Part shown: in pieces, positions 25,627-34,214 of the stretch
Layout: each line of letters opens with the position of its first letter
How positions within the stretch are numbered: position 1 is the first letter of the stretch
NCBI RefSeq assembly: GCF_013201035.1
Contig: NZ_CP053707.1
Coordinates: 3,534,001-3,598,000 of the forward strand
DNA length: 64,000 nucleotides
Direction of reading: 5' to 3'
Source of the DNA: Arthrobacter sp. NEB 688
GTDB lineage: Bacteria > Actinomycetota > Actinomycetes > Actinomycetales > Dermatophilaceae
Notes under the pieces: generated by a model
Databases searched by the model: none
What the model was told of the DNA's origin: nothing
Seen by the model: only the letters and a program-made list of their open reading frames with translations
Position numbers and translations under genes: made by a program

Positions 25627-25890
25627 TCAGCGCTTGCGGAGCTGCCGCCAGGCCACGAGGCCCCCGACGACGGTGACGACCGCGACGACGGCCGCGAGGC
25701 GCTCGACGCGCAGCTCGCCCTCGGGCGTGGTGGCGACGTCGGCGAAGCGGGCCCGGGCGGCCTCCTTCTGCCGCTGGAAGACGGCCTTCGGGGTGGCCCG
25801 GCCGACGAGCTCGTCGACGGTGTGGGCGAGGCGCTCGCGGCGGGCGACGACCTCGGCCTCGAGCTGGCTGATCGACGGGGTCTGGCTCAT
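25627..25890 (-). CDS. DUF3618 small membrane protein
   Basis: The 87-residue protein has the DUF3618 pattern: an N-terminal amphipathic helix (LEAEVVARRERLAHTVDELVGRA), a charged middle and one C-terminal transmembrane helix ending in Arg/Lys. The function is unknown, and the family is widespread in actinobacteria. ATG 25890 overlaps the bcp stop by 4 bases. Confidence 0.88.
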   Translation of the reverse strand: MSQTPSISQLEAEVVARRERLAHTVDELVGRATPKAVFQRQKEAARARFADVATTPEGELRVERLAAVVAVVTVVGGLVAWRQLRKR

Positions 25891-26369
25891 CGGGACGCTC
25901 CCTCGAGCCCCAGGTCGCGCCGCAGCTTGGCGACGTGCCCCGTGGCCTTGACGTTGTACCAGGCGTGCGTGACGGTGCCCTGCTCGTCGAGGACGACGGT
26001 GCTGCGGATGACACCCTGGACGACCTTGCCGTAGAGCTTCTTCTCGCCGAAGGCGCCCCACGCGGTCATGACGCCCTTGTCGGCGTCGGACAGCAGGGTG
26101 AGCGTCAGCGCGTCCTTCTCGCGGAAGCGGGCCAGCTTGGCCGGCGCGTCCGGCGAGATGCCGAGCACGGTGTAGCCGTCGGCCGCGAGGGAGTCGAGGG
26201 ACTCGCTGAAGTCGCAGGCCTGCTTCGTGCAGCCGGGGGTCATCGCCGCCGGGTAGAAGTAGACGATGACCTTGCGGCCGCGCAGGTCGCTCAGGGTCAC
26301 GTCCTTCCCCGTGTCGTCGGGAAGGGTGAAGTCGGGGGCGGCGTCGCCGGCCTCGAGCCTCGCGCTCAT
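25887..26369 (-). CDS. bcp: Thioredoxin-dependent peroxiredoxin (Bcp/PrxQ)
   Basis: The 160-residue peroxidase of the Bcp family reduces hydroperoxides using thioredoxin. The peroxidatic cysteine lies in YPAAMTPGCTKQACDF, which also holds a second Cys five residues on, the PrxQ arrangement. Leading motif is APDFTLPDDTG. ATG 26369 has GCAGGAG upstream at a good distance. It heads a tight bcp-DUF3618-GroES-like unit. Confidence 0.93.
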   Translation of the reverse strand: MSARLEAGDAAPDFTLPDDTGKDVTLSDLRGRKVIVYFYPAAMTPGCTKQACDFSESLDSLAADGYTVLGISPDAPAKLARFREKDALTLTLLSDADKGVMTAWGAFGEKKLYGKVVQGVIRSTVVLDEQGTVTHAWYNVKATGHVAKLRRDLGLEGASR

Positions 26370-26516
26370 GTCCTGCACTCCTGCGGTCGGGGAACGGGTC
26401 CGTTCCGGCCAACCTACCGCGCCGTAGCCCTCGCCCGTCGAGGAGGAGCGCTCCGGACCGCACGGCGCCGCCCGCCGCGCCGGGTGAGGGCGCGACGGGC
26501 GGCGACGGCGAGGCGC

Positions 26517-27194
26517 TCAGCGCGTGGCGAAGGCCGCCGCCCCGAGGTCGGAGGCCGCGAAGCCGCCACCGAACACCGCGTCGACCTCGGCCGACTCCTG
26601 GGCGTTCGGGTAGGGGTTGGTGCACGACGGGCCGGGGCCACCACCGGACATCAGCTCGCTGCACGGGCCCGCGTAGTTGTCCGGCAGACCGAGGATGTGC
26701 CCGGTCTCGTGGGCCGTGACGCGCAGGCTGTCGTAGGTCTGGTTCTGGGCGTAGTCGAGGAAGACCGAGCCGCTGCCCGGGCCGTAGACCTGCGCGTAGG
26801 AGCCGCGGGAGTCGTTGCCCTCGCGGTAGACGAGGTCGGCGCCGCCCGAGGTCGGCTGGAGGGTCACGTTGCCCACCGACGAGTTCCAGATCTGCGCCGA
26901 CTGCGAGATCTCGGTCTGGAACGACGGGGCGCCGCTCGCCGAGTAGTAGACGACCGTGGCCGCGACGCGGTCGCTGATGCCCTTGCGCTCGTCGTTCTCG
27001 CGCTGCTCGAGGGCCCGGTCGACGATGGCCTGGAGGCGGGCGTTCTGGGCGTCGTCGGCGGAGCTCGGGGTGTATCCGGAGGTGCCGCCGGTCGCGGGCG
27101 CCGGCGCGGGCCGGGTGTCGGCCGCGGCGACGGGGCCGATGGCCAGGGCCGCGGTCGCGGCCAGGACGCCGATGACGGTGGTGCGGTGCTTCAC
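26517..27194 (-). CDS. Secreted snapalysin-like zinc protease (M7)
   Basis: The 225-residue protein has a signal peptide ending near VAAAD and a pro-segment. The catalytic domain has the motif HETGHILGLPD, the HExxHxxGxxD signature of M7 snapalysins, including the downstream Asp ligand, and a later cysteine pair (GPCSEL and PSCTNP) typical of the family. It would be a small neutral extracellular protease. GTG 27194 has CAGGAG six bases upstream. It appears to be monocistronic. Confidence 0.9.
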   Translation of the reverse strand: MKHRTTVIGVLAATAALAIGPVAAADTRPAPAPATGGTSGYTPSSADDAQNARLQAIVDRALEQRENDERKGISDRVAATVVYYSASGAPSFQTEISQSAQIWNSSVGNVTLQPTSGGADLVYREGNDSRGSYAQVYGPGSGSVFLDYAQNQTYDSLRVTAHETGHILGLPDNYAGPCSELMSGGGPGPSCTNPYPNAQESAEVDAVFGGGFAASDLGAAAFATR

Positions 27195-27408
27195 GGTGTG
27201 CTCCTGAGGGGTCGGCTGCACCGGGGGTGGCCGGTGCTCGGACGGGGCCCACGAGGGGCCCGACATCCACCGTCATCACGGGAACGGCTCTGCCGCAACG
27301 TGACCGGACCAACCTGACCGACTCTTTGAGGTCTGGTGGGGTGGGCTTGACCCGAGCCGGGCGTGTCACCGGGGCGGTCTTGACCTCCGGCAGGGACGCC
27401 GACCGTGG

Positions 27409-27490
27409 TGCGCGAGGCGGGACTCGAACCCGCACACCCGAAGGCACCAGAACCTAAATCTGGCGCGTCTGCCAGTTCCGCCACTCGCGC
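27409..27490 (-). tRNA. tRNA-Leu (TAG)
   Basis: A class II tRNA with acceptor GCGCGAG/CTCGCGC, anticodon TAG in the loop TTTAGGT, a long variable arm, and T-arm GGGTTCGAGTCCC. Discriminator A is followed by an encoded CCA (27406-27408). It is read on the minus strand. Confidence 0.95.
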
Positions 27491-27506
27491 GCGGGCCCAC
27501 TGTATC

Positions 27507-27546
27507 GGCGTCGTGGACGGGCGCCGGGAGGCCCGTCCACGACGCC
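27507..27546 (-). terminator. Terminator of the murI-rph-rdgB operon
   Basis: A perfect 16-bp inverted repeat with an 8-base loop (arms 27507-27522 and 27531-27546) begins two bases past the rdgB stop. Confidence 0.8.
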
Positions 27547-27548
27547 GC

Positions 27549-28196
27549 TCAGGCGGTGGGCTCGCCCCGGAGCAGGTCCCTCAGCACCGGCTCGAGCGCG
27601 CGGAAGGCGTTGCCGCGGTGCGAGATCTCGTTCTTCTCGACGTCCGTGTACTCGGCGAGCGTGCGGGAGTCGCCGGTCGGCACGAAGACGGGGTCGTAGC
27701 CGAAGCCGTTCGTGCCGCGGGGCGCACGGACGACGGCACCCTCGACCCGACCCTCGACGGCCTCGACGCGGCCGTCGGGCATCGCGACGACGGCGGCGCA
27801 CACGAAGGCCGCCGCCCGGTGCTCGTCGGGGACGTCGGCGACCTGCTCGAGCAGGAGCGAGAGGTTCGCGCGGTCGACGTCGGCCCGCGGGGCGCCGTCA
27901 CCGGCGTGCGAGCCCGACCAGCGCGCCGAGAAGACCCCCGGCGACCCGCCGAGGACCTCGACGGCGAGGCCGGAGTCGTCGGCCACGGACGGCAGGCCGG
28001 TGGCCTCGGCGAGCGCGACGGCCTTGAGTTGGGCGTTGCCGACGAAGGTCACCTCGGTCTCGGGGACCTCGGGGCCGTCCACCTCGGCGGCGGAGACGAT
28101 CTCGAGGTCGAGCTCGTCGACGAGCCCGGCCAAGATCTGGCGCAGCTCGTGGACCTTGTGCTCGTTGCGGGTCGCGAGGACGACGCGGCGGGTCAC
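27549..28196 (-). CDS. rdgB: Non-canonical purine NTP pyrophosphatase (HAM1/RdgB)
   Basis: The 215-residue enzyme hydrolyses ITP, dITP and XTP to keep them out of nucleic acids. Motifs are [15 protein letters not shown] at the start, [13 protein letters not shown], and GFGYDPVF with SHRGNAF. GTG 28196 overlaps the rph stop by 4 bases. The rph-rdgB pairing is conserved in actinobacteria. Confidence 0.95.
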   Translation of the reverse strand: MTRRVVLATRNEHKVHELRQILAGLVDELDLEIVSAAEVDGPEVPETEVTFVGNAQLKAVALAEATGLPSVADDSGLAVEVLGGSPGVFSARWSGSHAGDGAPRADVDRANLSLLLEQVADVPDEHRAAAFVCAAVVAMPDGRVEAVEGRVEGAVVRAPRGTNGFGYDPVFVPTGDSRTLAEYTDVEKNEISHRGNAFRALEPVLRDLLRGEPTA

Positions 28197-28939
28197 AGCA
28201 CCCGCTCCCGCGCGGGGGCGTCGAGGGCCTCGGACTGCGCCCGGGTCAGCTCGGCGCAGCCGGTCGTCGCGAGGTCGAGCAGGCGACCGAGGAGCTCACG
28301 GTCGAAGGGCACGCCCTCGGCGGTCCCCTGCACCTCGACGAAGCGGCCGTCGCCGGTCATGACGACGTTCATGTCGGTCTCCGCGGTGGAGTCCTCGGGG
28401 TAGTCGAGGTCGAGCACGGGCTCGCCCTTGACGACGCCGACGCTGACGGCGGCGATCGAGCCGGTGAGCGGCTGCGCCCCGGCGGCGATGAGGCCCTTGG
28501 CGCGGGCGTCCGCGATGGCGTCCGCGAGCGCGACGTAGGCGCCGGTGATCGCCGCGGTGCGCGTGCCGCCGTCGGCCTGGAGGACGTCGCAGTCGAGGAC
28601 GAGGGTGTTCTCACCGAGGGCGGCGGTGTCGATGACCGCGCGCAGGCTGCGCCCGACGAGGCGGCTGATCTCGTGGGTTCGCCCCCCGACCTTGCCGCGG
28701 CGCGACTCGCGGTCGCTGCGGGTGTTGGTCGAGCGCGGGAGCATCTCGTACTCGGCGGTGACCCAGCCGGTGCCCTTGCCCTTGAGCCAGCGCGGGACGC
28801 CCTCGGTGAACGAGGCGGCGCACAGCACCCGGGTCCGGCCGAACTCGACGAGGACGCTCCCCTCGGCGTGGTCGAGCCAGTTGCGGGTGATGCGCACCGT
28901 GCGCAGCTGGTCGGCGGTCCGTCCGTCGTGTCGCGTCAT
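28193..28939 (-). CDS. rph: Ribonuclease PH
   Basis: This 248-residue phosphorolytic 3'-5' exoribonuclease trims tRNA 3' ends. Typical blocks are [33 protein letters not shown], the basic [28 protein letters not shown] and [15 protein letters not shown]. Length is normal. It overlaps rdgB by 4 bases and follows the MBL-ASCH gene by 66 bases. Confidence 0.96.
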   Translation of the reverse strand: MTRHDGRTADQLRTVRITRNWLDHAEGSVLVEFGRTRVLCAASFTEGVPRWLKGKGTGWVTAEYEMLPRSTNTRSDRESRRGKVGGRTHEISRLVGRSLRAVIDTAALGENTLVLDCDVLQADGGTRTAAITGAYVALADAIADARAKGLIAAGAQPLTGSIAAVSVGVVKGEPVLDLDYPEDSTAETDMNVVMTGDGRFVEVQGTAEGVPFDRELLGRLLDLATTGCAELTRAQSEALDAPARERVL

Positions 28940-29005
28940 GGCCTCAGGCTATCGGCGGGGTCGGGCGGCGGCCGCCGCGCACCCCGGCCGGGCAGCAGCG
29001 TCGCC

Positions 29006-30277
29006 TCAGGAGTCGGCGTGCTCCGGGGGCCAGACGACCCGGAAGCGCTCGAAGCAGACCTCGAGGTCGTCGGAGAACTCGAGGCCGATGCGCTCGCACG
29101 ACCGGCGGAAGAAGCGCCGGTGGCCGTCGAGCCACGTCGCCAGCGAACGGTCGTACTCGCCCTCGTCCCACGCGAACTGCTCGTCGACGCTGGAGAGCGG
29201 CCCGACCCGCAGCTCGGTGGTGCGCAGGACGACGGCCGGGGCGCCGCTGCCGTCGCAGACGACCCAGTGGTCACCGACCCGCGGCAGCCGTTCCCCCTCG
29301 TGGGCGTACTCGGCCACGAGGCCGGCGGTCGCGCGCTTGGTGCCCCCGGTGACGAAGGCGAGCAGCTCGTCGGCCAGCTCCGGGGAGTCGCCGAACCACG
29401 AGACGTCGACCTCGTCCTGCGGCGGCAGGCCGGGCACGCTCGCCCGGTAGGCGTCGAGCATCCGCAGGCCCGCGGCACGGTCGACGACGCTCGGGGCGGG
29501 GGCGTCCGAGCCGACCTCGACGACGTCGCCGGCGCGGGCGACCTCCACCGGGGCGCCCCACACGGCCTCGGCCTGCGCCCGGCAGACCTCGCGGTCGTTC
29601 CACGCCGGCACGTGGGTGAGGACGAGCCGGCGCACGCCACCGGCCCGGACGGCCGCTGCCGCCGCCCGCGCGCCGGACAGGTGGATGCCGCGGGCGTCGT
29701 CCCGGCCGTCGACGAAGGCCGAGTCGAGCAGCGCGAGGTCGGCGCCCGCGAGCAGCCGGTCCAGGCCGGGGCAGTCGTCGGTGTCGCCGGTGAACGCCAG
29801 GACGGCGCCGTCGGCCTCGACCCGGTAGCCGTAGGCCTCGACGGGGTGCTCGACGGCCGTCGGCGTGACGCGGAACGGCCCGACCTCGAAGGTCGCGCCG
29901 TCGGACACCGCCGAGAACGCGAACTCGCCGTCCATCCCGCCCGGCTCGAGTCCGTGGTACATCGTCGCGAGCCGCGCCCCGGTGGCGGCGGGGCCGTGGA
30001 CGGGGAGCCGCTGCGGCAGCGGGCCGTCCGGTCGGTAGCGCCGCACGACGTAGAGCCCGAGCAGGTCGGCGCAGTGGTCCGGGTGGAGGTGGCTGACGAG
30101 GACGGCGTCGAGCGACGTCGGGTCGGCGTACCGCTGCAGGGGCCCGAGCGCGCCGCTCCCGAGGTCGAGCAGGATCCGCCACGTGCGTCCCTCGTGGTCG
30201 GCCTCGACGAGGTAGCAGGACGCGGCGGACTCCGGCCCGGGGAACGAGCCGGAGCATCCGACCACCGTGAGCCTCAC
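29006..30277 (-). CDS. Rv1339-like metallo-beta-lactamase-fold hydrolase fused to an ASCH domain
   Basis: One continuous frame of 423 residues holds two domains. Residues 1-257 are an MBL-fold hydrolase with [11 protein letters not shown] (metal ligands at 63-68), [11 protein letters not shown], and a final LTHVPAW His. Its position between murI and rph is that of mycobacterial Rv1339, reported as an atypical class II cAMP phosphodiesterase. Residues about 270-423 are an ASCH (RNA-binding-like) domain with [21 protein letters not shown] Pro/Ala-rich linker joins them and no stop or frameshift separates them. GTG 30277 overlaps murI by 4 bases. cAMP activity is by orthology only. Confidence 0.85.
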   Translation of the reverse strand: MRLTVVGCSGSFPGPESAASCYLVEADHEGRTWRILLDLGSGALGPLQRYADPTSLDAVLVSHLHPDHCADLLGLYVVRRYRPDGPLPQRLPVHGPAATGARLATMYHGLEPGGMDGEFAFSAVSDGATFEVGPFRVTPTAVEHPVEAYGYRVEADGAVLAFTGDTDDCPGLDRLLAGADLALLDSAFVDGRDDARGIHLSGARAAAAAVRAGGVRRLVLTHVPAWNDREVCRAQAEAVWGAPVEVARAGDVVEVGSDAPAPSVVDRAAGLRMLDAYRASVPGLPPQDEVDVSWFGDSPELADELLAFVTGGTKRATAGLVAEYAHEGERLPRVGDHWVVCDGSGAPAVVLRTTELRVGPLSSVDEQFAWDEGEYDRSLATWLDGHRRFFRRSCERIGLEFSDDLEVCFERFRVVWPPEHADS

Positions 30278-31101
30278 GCGAACACCGCCCGTCGTACGAG
30301 CGGCGGCGAGGGGAAGACCGGCTCGACGCTGGACCCGACGCCGAGGAAGCGCACCGCGAGGCGCCGGAACTCCTCGGGGTCGCCGGTGGTCGTGAAGCCG
30401 TGGCTCGGCGCCGGCAGGTCGTCGGGGCGCAGCAGGCCGCGGTCGGCGAGCACGCGGTAGACGTCCTTGGCGGTCTCCTCGGCCGACGACACGAGCGTCA
30501 CGTCGTCCCCCATGACGTACGAGATGACGCCCGTGAGCAGCGGGTAGTGCGTGCAGCCGAGGACGACCGTGTCGACGCCCTCCTCGCGCAGGGGGTCGAG
30601 GTACTCGTGGGCCACGCCGACGAGCTCGGGGCCGCCGGTCACCCCGGCCTCGACGAACTCGACGAACCGCGGGCACGGGGTGCTCGTGACGCGCAGGTGC
30701 GGCGCCGCGGCGAAGGCGTCGAGGTAGGCGCCGGACTGGTGGGTGCCGAGGGTCGAGATGACCGCGACGCGCCCGCTGCGGGTGCCGGCGGCGGCCCGGC
30801 GCACGGCCGGCCGGATGACCTCGACGACCGGTACGTCGTAGCGCTCGCGCGCGTCGTGGAGGACCGCGGCCGAGGCGGTGTTGCAGGCGATGACGAGGAC
30901 CTTGACGCCGTGGTCGACGAGCCGGTCGAGGCACTGGAGGGCGAACTCGCGCGTCTCGGCGATGGGGCGCGGGCCGTAGGGCGCGCGGGCGGTGTCGCCG
31001 AAGTACGCGACCGACTCGTGGGGCAGCTGGTCGAGGATCGCCCGCATGACGGTCAGGCCGCCGTAGCCGGAGTCGAACACCCCGATCGGTGAGTCGGTCA
31101 C
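30274..31101 (-). CDS. murI: Glutamate racemase
   Basis: The 275-residue racemase makes D-glutamate for peptidoglycan. It has [25 protein letters not shown], the first catalytic Cys in VIACNTASA, and the second in LGCTHYPLL. The GTG start gives a normal family length. It is followed with 4-base overlap by the MBL-ASCH gene and lies downstream of DUF2017/clpS, the standard actinobacterial order. Confidence 0.96.
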   Translation of the reverse strand: MTDSPIGVFDSGYGGLTVMRAILDQLPHESVAYFGDTARAPYGPRPIAETREFALQCLDRLVDHGVKVLVIACNTASAAVLHDARERYDVPVVEVIRPAVRRAAAGTRSGRVAVISTLGTHQSGAYLDAFAAAPHLRVTSTPCPRFVEFVEAGVTGGPELVGVAHEYLDPLREEGVDTVVLGCTHYPLLTGVISYVMGDDVTLVSSAEETAKDVYRVLADRGLLRPDDLPAPSHGFTTTGDPEEFRRLAVRFLGVGSSVEPVFPSPPLVRRAVFA

Positions 31102-31205
31102 CCGACCCAGCGTAGGTGGCGCCGCCGACGCGGTCTCCTCCGGCGGGCGGTCACGCACGTCACACCGTCGAGCCTCGGGCGGCCGCGCGCGGGTGGCGGC
31201 GGGCG

Positions 31206-31805
31206 TCAGCCGCGCAGCAGGGCCTCGGCGAGGGTCTCCTGGAGCCAGGTGAGGAAGTCGTAGAGCGCGAGGGCGTGCAGCAGCGGATCGTCCTCGTCGA
31301 GCGAGGTGGCCATCTGCTCCATCACCTCGAGGTCCTCGTCGGTGCGCAGGCCGAGCCGCTCGCCGAGGACGAGCCGGACGTCGGTGAGCGCCGTGAGGAA
31401 CACGCGGGCCTGCGCGGCGTCGAGGGCCACCCGGTCCTCGCCGCGCAGCAGCTCGGCCGAGGCGGCGAGCGCGCTCGCCTTGCGGTGGCGAAGGCCCCCT
31501 TCGGTCAGCCGGCGGAACTCGGCGGCGGCCTCGGGGTCCTCGCGGTTGGCCGCGGGCAGCAGGCGGTCGAGGGCGGGGTCGCGCGGACCCTCGTCGGCGG
31601 GGGTCGGCGTCGGCCCACCCCCGAGGTCGATGCCGGCGACGAGGTCGTCGAACGCGGCGTCGCCGGTGTCCGGGGGCGTCGGCGGCTCGAGGAGGTCGTG
31701 CACCTGGTCCATGACGGTCGCGACGACGTCGCGCTCCCCCGCGCCGAGGGTCGCCACGTACCGCCGGTCGTCGCCACGACCGCTGCGGCGGAACGCCTTC
31801 GCCAT
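31206..31805 (-). CDS. DUF2017 protein (AosR family)
   Basis: The 199-residue soluble, helix-rich, acidic protein of DUF2017 has motifs [15 protein letters not shown] and [17 protein letters not shown], and a C-terminal FLTWLQETL. The mycobacterial relative next to clpS (AosR) has been described as a redox-responsive regulator through a CxxxC pair. This protein contains no cysteines, so that mechanism cannot apply here. Its ATG shares one base with the clpS stop (TGATG). Confidence 0.85.
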   Translation of the reverse strand: MAKAFRRSGRGDDRRYVATLGAGERDVVATVMDQVHDLLEPPTPPDTGDAAFDDLVAGIDLGGGPTPTPADEGPRDPALDRLLPAANREDPEAAAEFRRLTEGGLRHRKASALAASAELLRGEDRVALDAAQARVFLTALTDVRLVLGERLGLRTDEDLEVMEQMATSLDEDDPLLHALALYDFLTWLQETLAEALLRG

Positions 31806-32095
31806 CAGGTGTCCTTCTGGAAGGTCGCCCACAGCCCGTAGCCGTGGAGGGCCTCGGTGTCGGCCTCCATCGCCTCGCGGGTGCCGTTGGCGACGACGGC
31901 CCGGCCCTCGGTGTGCACGAGCATCATGAGCTTCTCGGCCTTGGCCCGGCCGTACCCGAAGTGCTCCTGCAGCACGTACGTCACGTACGACATGAGGTTG
32001 ACCGGGTCGTTCCAGACGATCGTCACCCAGGGGACGTCGGCCGCGAGGTCCTCCGCGGGACGGACGACCTCCTCGGTGACGGGTGACAGCGACAC
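31805..32095 (-). CDS. clpS: ATP-dependent Clp protease adaptor
   Basis: The 96-residue adaptor delivers N-degron substrates to ClpAP or ClpCP. It has [21 protein letters not shown] and the ClpS core [13 protein letters not shown], ending in GLWATF. GTG 32095 gives the usual length. It is coupled to DUF2017 by a one-base overlap and lies 28 bases from hmgA, which is upstream on the same strand. Confidence 0.93.
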   Translation of the reverse strand: MSLSPVTEEVVRPAEDLAADVPWVTIVWNDPVNLMSYVTYVLQEHFGYGRAKAEKLMMLVHTEGRAVVANGTREAMEADTEALHGYGLWATFQKDT

Positions 32096-32123
32096 GGCCC
32101 CAAGGATAGGGACCGCCGCGCCG

Positions 32124-33362
32124 TCAGCCGCGACCGCGGTCCCAGGACCCCGCGTAGACCCCGTCGTCGACGGCGAGGCCGCCCTCGCCGAGGTCGAGCG
32201 GGCGGAAGGTGTCGACCATGACGGCGAGCTCGTCGAAGTACTCCGCGCCGATGGACGCCTCCGACGCGCCCGGCTGCGGGCCGTGGGCGTGGCCGCCCGG
32301 GTGCACCGACACCGAGCCCCTGCCGATGCCCGAGCCCTTGCGCGCCTCGTAGTCGCCGTCGACGTAGAACATGATCTCGTCGCTGTCGACGTTCGAGTGG
32401 TAGTACGGCACGGGGATGGCCAGCGGGTGGTAGTCGACCTTGCGCGGCACGAAGTTGCAGATGACGAAGTTCCAGCCCTCGAACACCTGGTGGACGGGCG
32501 GCGGCTGGTGGACCCGGCCGGTGATGGGCTCGTAGTCGCGGATGTTGAACGCGTACGGGTAGAGGCAGCCGTCCCAGCCGACGACGTCGAGCGGGTGGAA
32601 GGGCAGCTCGTGGACCGTGCCGACGATGCCGCCCGGGCCGTTGCCGCGGTGCTTGATGTAGACCTCGGTGGCGTCGGTGGCCTTCGCACCGACGTCCTCG
32701 GCGAGCAGCGGGCCCTGCGGGCCGCGCAGGTCGCGCTCGCAGTACGGCGCGTGCTCGAGCAGCTGGCCGTAGCGGCTGAGGTAGCGCTTCGGCGGGGCGA
32801 TGTGGCTGTTGGCCTCGATGCAGTACAGGCGCAGCGGGTTCTTCGTCGAGCGCTTCGGCAGCCAGCGGTGCGTCGTCGCCCGCGGGATGACGAGGTAGTC
32901 ACCCTCGGCGACGTCGAACGCCCCGAAGACGGTCTCGAGCCGGCCCGCGCCGCGCTCGACGTAGACGCACTCGTCGCCGACGCCGTTGCGGTACCAGGGG
33001 CTGTCGGCCCCGGCGACGACGTACGAGATGCGCACGTCGCCGTTGCCCAGGACAAGGCGCCGGCCGGTCACCGCGTCGGTGCCCTTGACGTCCTTGGCGG
33101 CGAAGAGGTCATGCAGCCGCAGGTGGCGAGGGGTCAGCGGGTGGTTCGGCGTCGTCGACTGGTCGGGCAGGTCCCAGACCCGGGCGCCGGAGACCGTCGA
33201 GGGGATGTTGCGATGGTAGAGCAGGCTCGAGTCCGAGCTGAAGCCCTCCTCCCCCATGAGCTCCTCGTAGTAGAGCTCACCCTTCTGGCCGCGCCCGGCC
33301 GGGCGGCGGTGCTGGGTGTGCCGCTTCGGGGGGATGCTGCCCATCGCCTGGTAGTGCGCCAC
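32124..33362 (-). CDS. hmgA: Homogentisate 1,2-dioxygenase
   Basis: The 412-residue non-haem iron dioxygenase opens the homogentisate ring in tyrosine and phenylalanine breakdown. Visible are the cupin core with [17 protein letters not shown], the iron-site region [14 protein letters not shown], and [22 protein letters not shown] 33362 (V-A-H-Y-Q) is chosen because GAGGTGG sits about ten bases before it; a GTG six codons further upstream is possible. The next pathway genes, a fumarylacetoacetase and hppD, lie 4-9 kb away rather than in the same operon. Three 15-bp direct repeats precede the start. Confidence 0.93.
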   Translation of the reverse strand: MAHYQAMGSIPPKRHTQHRRPAGRGQKGELYYEELMGEEGFSSDSSLLYHRNIPSTVSGARVWDLPDQSTTPNHPLTPRHLRLHDLFAAKDVKGTDAVTGRRLVLGNGDVRISYVVAGADSPWYRNGVGDECVYVERGAGRLETVFGAFDVAEGDYLVIPRATTHRWLPKRSTKNPLRLYCIEANSHIAPPKRYLSRYGQLLEHAPYCERDLRGPQGPLLAEDVGAKATDATEVYIKHRGNGPGGIVGTVHELPFHPLDVVGWDGCLYPYAFNIRDYEPITGRVHQPPPVHQVFEGWNFVICNFVPRKVDYHPLAIPVPYYHSNVDSDEIMFYVDGDYEARKGSGIGRGSVSVHPGGHAHGPQPGASEASIGAEYFDELAVMVDTFRPLDLGEGGLAVDDGVYAGSWDRGRG

Positions 33363-33671
33363 GGTTGTCGTCCACCTCACTGTGGTTCGGGTCGCTGTGG
33401 TTCGGGTCGCTGCGGTGCGGGTCGCGGTGGCCGGGGGCCGGTCCGGCCTGCTCCGCCCACCCTAGGGCCCGCCCCCGTCGACCGGCACGTCTGCGCGGTC
33501 CGGGTGCATCCCGTGGCCAGACCTGCCCAGTCGATCCGGGGTCCCACCGGACAGCTTGTGCAGCCCGCGGCGGCCGGACGGGTCGCGCCCCGGTGGTGGG
33601 GGCGGACGGACCCGGCACGGCACGCCGGTCGGACCGGGGGCCTCGTCGGTGGTGGCCGCCATGATGGGTGG
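33363..33671. other. Intergenic region upstream of hmgA
   Basis: These 309 bases separate hmgA from the divergent gene at 33672. They contain the 15-bp repeats close to hmgA and must hold both promoters. No gene is credible in them. Confidence 0.6.
33381..33425. repeat. Three tandem 15-bp repeats upstream of hmgA
   Basis: The unit TGTGGTTCGGGTCGC occurs exactly at 33381-33395 and 33396-33410, and with two changes at 33411-33425. They start 19 bases before the hmgA start codon, so they lie in its leader or operator zone. Confidence 0.75.
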
Positions 33672-34028
33672 ATGACCTGGGTCGTCCCGCTGCTGTCCTT
33701 CGCCGGCGCTCTCGTCGGCGCGGCCGGCGCGGCGTGGGTGGCGCTGCGCGGGCAGCGCCAGGACGCGCGCGGCGAGTGGCGCGAGCGCCTCGACCAGGCC
33801 ATCACCCTCGTCACCGCCGAGACCGAGGCCGAGCAGCAGATCGGGGACGAGCTGCTCGCCGACCTCATCGAGTCCGACCTCGGCAGCGACGAGGACCGCG
33901 AGCTCGCCCGGCGCATCGCGCGCATCCGGCTTGGCCAGCAGATCACCGAGGGCACGACCGGGCGCGCGGAGGTGGACCTCGCCCTCACGGCGGGGGATGA
34001 TGGGACCACCGAGCAGGAGGAGGCGTGA
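33672..34028 (+). CDS. Single-helix membrane protein with coiled-coil, unknown
   Basis: The 118-residue protein has an N-terminal transmembrane helix (about 5-25) followed by a charged helical segment (ARGEWRERLDQAITLV onward) and an acidic tail. The topology suggests a membrane-anchored cytoplasmic coiled coil. No family is recognised. Its stop shares a base with the following short gene (TGATG), so the two are coupled. Confidence 0.6.
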   Translation: MTWVVPLLSFAGALVGAAGAAWVALRGQRQDARGEWRERLDQAITLVTAETEAEQQIGDELLADLIESDLGSDEDRELARRIARIRLGQQITEGTTGRAEVDLALTAGDDGTTEQEEA

Positions 34029-34189
34029 TGACCGCGACGACCGGCCCGAGCAACATGGCCCGGCTGCCGTCCTCGACCGTGAGGCTCGCCCGCGCGCTCG
34101 TCAAGGACGCCCGCCGACGCGGCACCCGCGAGGACACGCGGGTCGAGGACGCCGCGCGCACCCCCCTCCCCGAGGACTCCGGCCGCTGA
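34028..34189 (+). CDS. Short basic protein coupled to the preceding gene
   Basis: A 53-residue reading frame starts at an ATG that shares one base with the preceding stop, behind GGAGGAGGC. The product is rich in Arg and Ala with an acidic end. The tight coupling and good ribosome site support it as a real small gene, though nothing in the product identifies a function. It is followed by the DinB gene after 25 bases. Confidence 0.45.
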   Translation: MTATTGPSNMARLPSSTVRLARALVKDARRRGTREDTRVEDAARTPLPEDSGR

Positions 34190-34214
34190 CCGCGCGGACG
34201 GCACCGAGGGGGCG

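Noticed and set aside
29006-30277. Two separate genes (MBL and ASCH) with a hidden stop
   Set aside because: The frame is open across the joint, and no start with a good ribosome site precedes the ASCH part. A fusion is the direct reading.
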